Shown here piece after piece: positions 5,844 through 5,911 of a stretch of 5,911 bases of DNA. The notes below the pieces were generated by a model. That model was not told where the DNA came from. It saw only the letters and a list, made by a program, of their open reading frames with translations, and ran no database searches. This DNA is from Thermomicrobiales bacterium (GTDB lineage: Bacteria; Chloroflexota; Chloroflexia; Thermomicrobiales; UBA6265). Every line of letters begins with the position of its first letter. Within the stretch, counting starts at the first letter, position 1. Location of the stretch: the NCBI GenBank assembly GCA_025937615.1, contig JAICRA010000105.1, positions 1-5,911 on the forward strand. The letters run 5' to 3'. Both the position numbers and the translations under genes were made by a program.

Positions 5844-5911
5844 AAACAGCCTCAGTCTGCCAGTCGCCTCTGGCGCATATCGGCCGATGAGGACCGTCGG
5901 GGTAGATCACG

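Overview
The window is GC-rich bacterial DNA, by eye a little over 60 % GC. It looks like a free-living bacterium with an exported, repeat-rich surface proteome. The combination of a carboxypeptidase-regulatory/prealbumin-like repeat protein with an Excalibur-type module, a Crp/Fnr regulator with an atypical recognition helix, and a prokaryotic pentameric-channel-like protein would fit Chloroflexota (Thermomicrobia and relatives). An actinobacterial source cannot be excluded. This placement is an inference from gene content only.

Bases 1-2853 (minus strand) are one uninterrupted reading frame of 951 codons. It starts at 2853 and runs off the left edge of the window, so its stop codon and C-terminus are missing. 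I checked the frame triplet by triplet and found no stop. It encodes a secreted mosaic protein: signal peptide, two tandem copies of a 136-residue beta-sandwich-like domain plus the stub of a third, an Excalibur-type calcium-binding motif, two and a half copies of an extraordinary tryptophan-rich repeat (W-x-W pairs), a low-complexity linker, and a long tail of short Tyr/Asp/Pro/Gly units. 

Bases 2978-3706 (minus strand) encode a Crp/Fnr-family transcription factor, 124 bp upstream of the big gene and in the same direction. A 16-bp dyad with Crp-site geometry (TGAGG-N6-CCTCA) lies upstream of it. A degenerate version lies in front of the repeat-protein gene, which suggests autoregulation and control of the surface protein.

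Bases 3707-4391 are mostly non-coding. They contain one 37-codon ORF with a perfect Shine-Dalgarno sequence (3911-4024, plus strand), possibly the broken-off 5' end of a larger gene, followed by about 370 bp without a supportable gene.

Bases 4392-5777 (plus strand) encode a seven-helix membrane protein whose second half has the layout of a prokaryotic pentameric ligand-gated ion channel: an extracytoplasmic beta-rich domain with a YPFDQQ motif, then four helices. It is preceded by three extra N-terminal helices. Bases 5778-5911 hold a GC-rich stem-loop and no gene.

No rRNA, tRNA, CRISPR array, insertion sequence or phage gene is visible. The most distinctive items are the secreted W-x-W/Tyr-repeat protein, the extended channel-like protein, and the regulator with its candidate operators.
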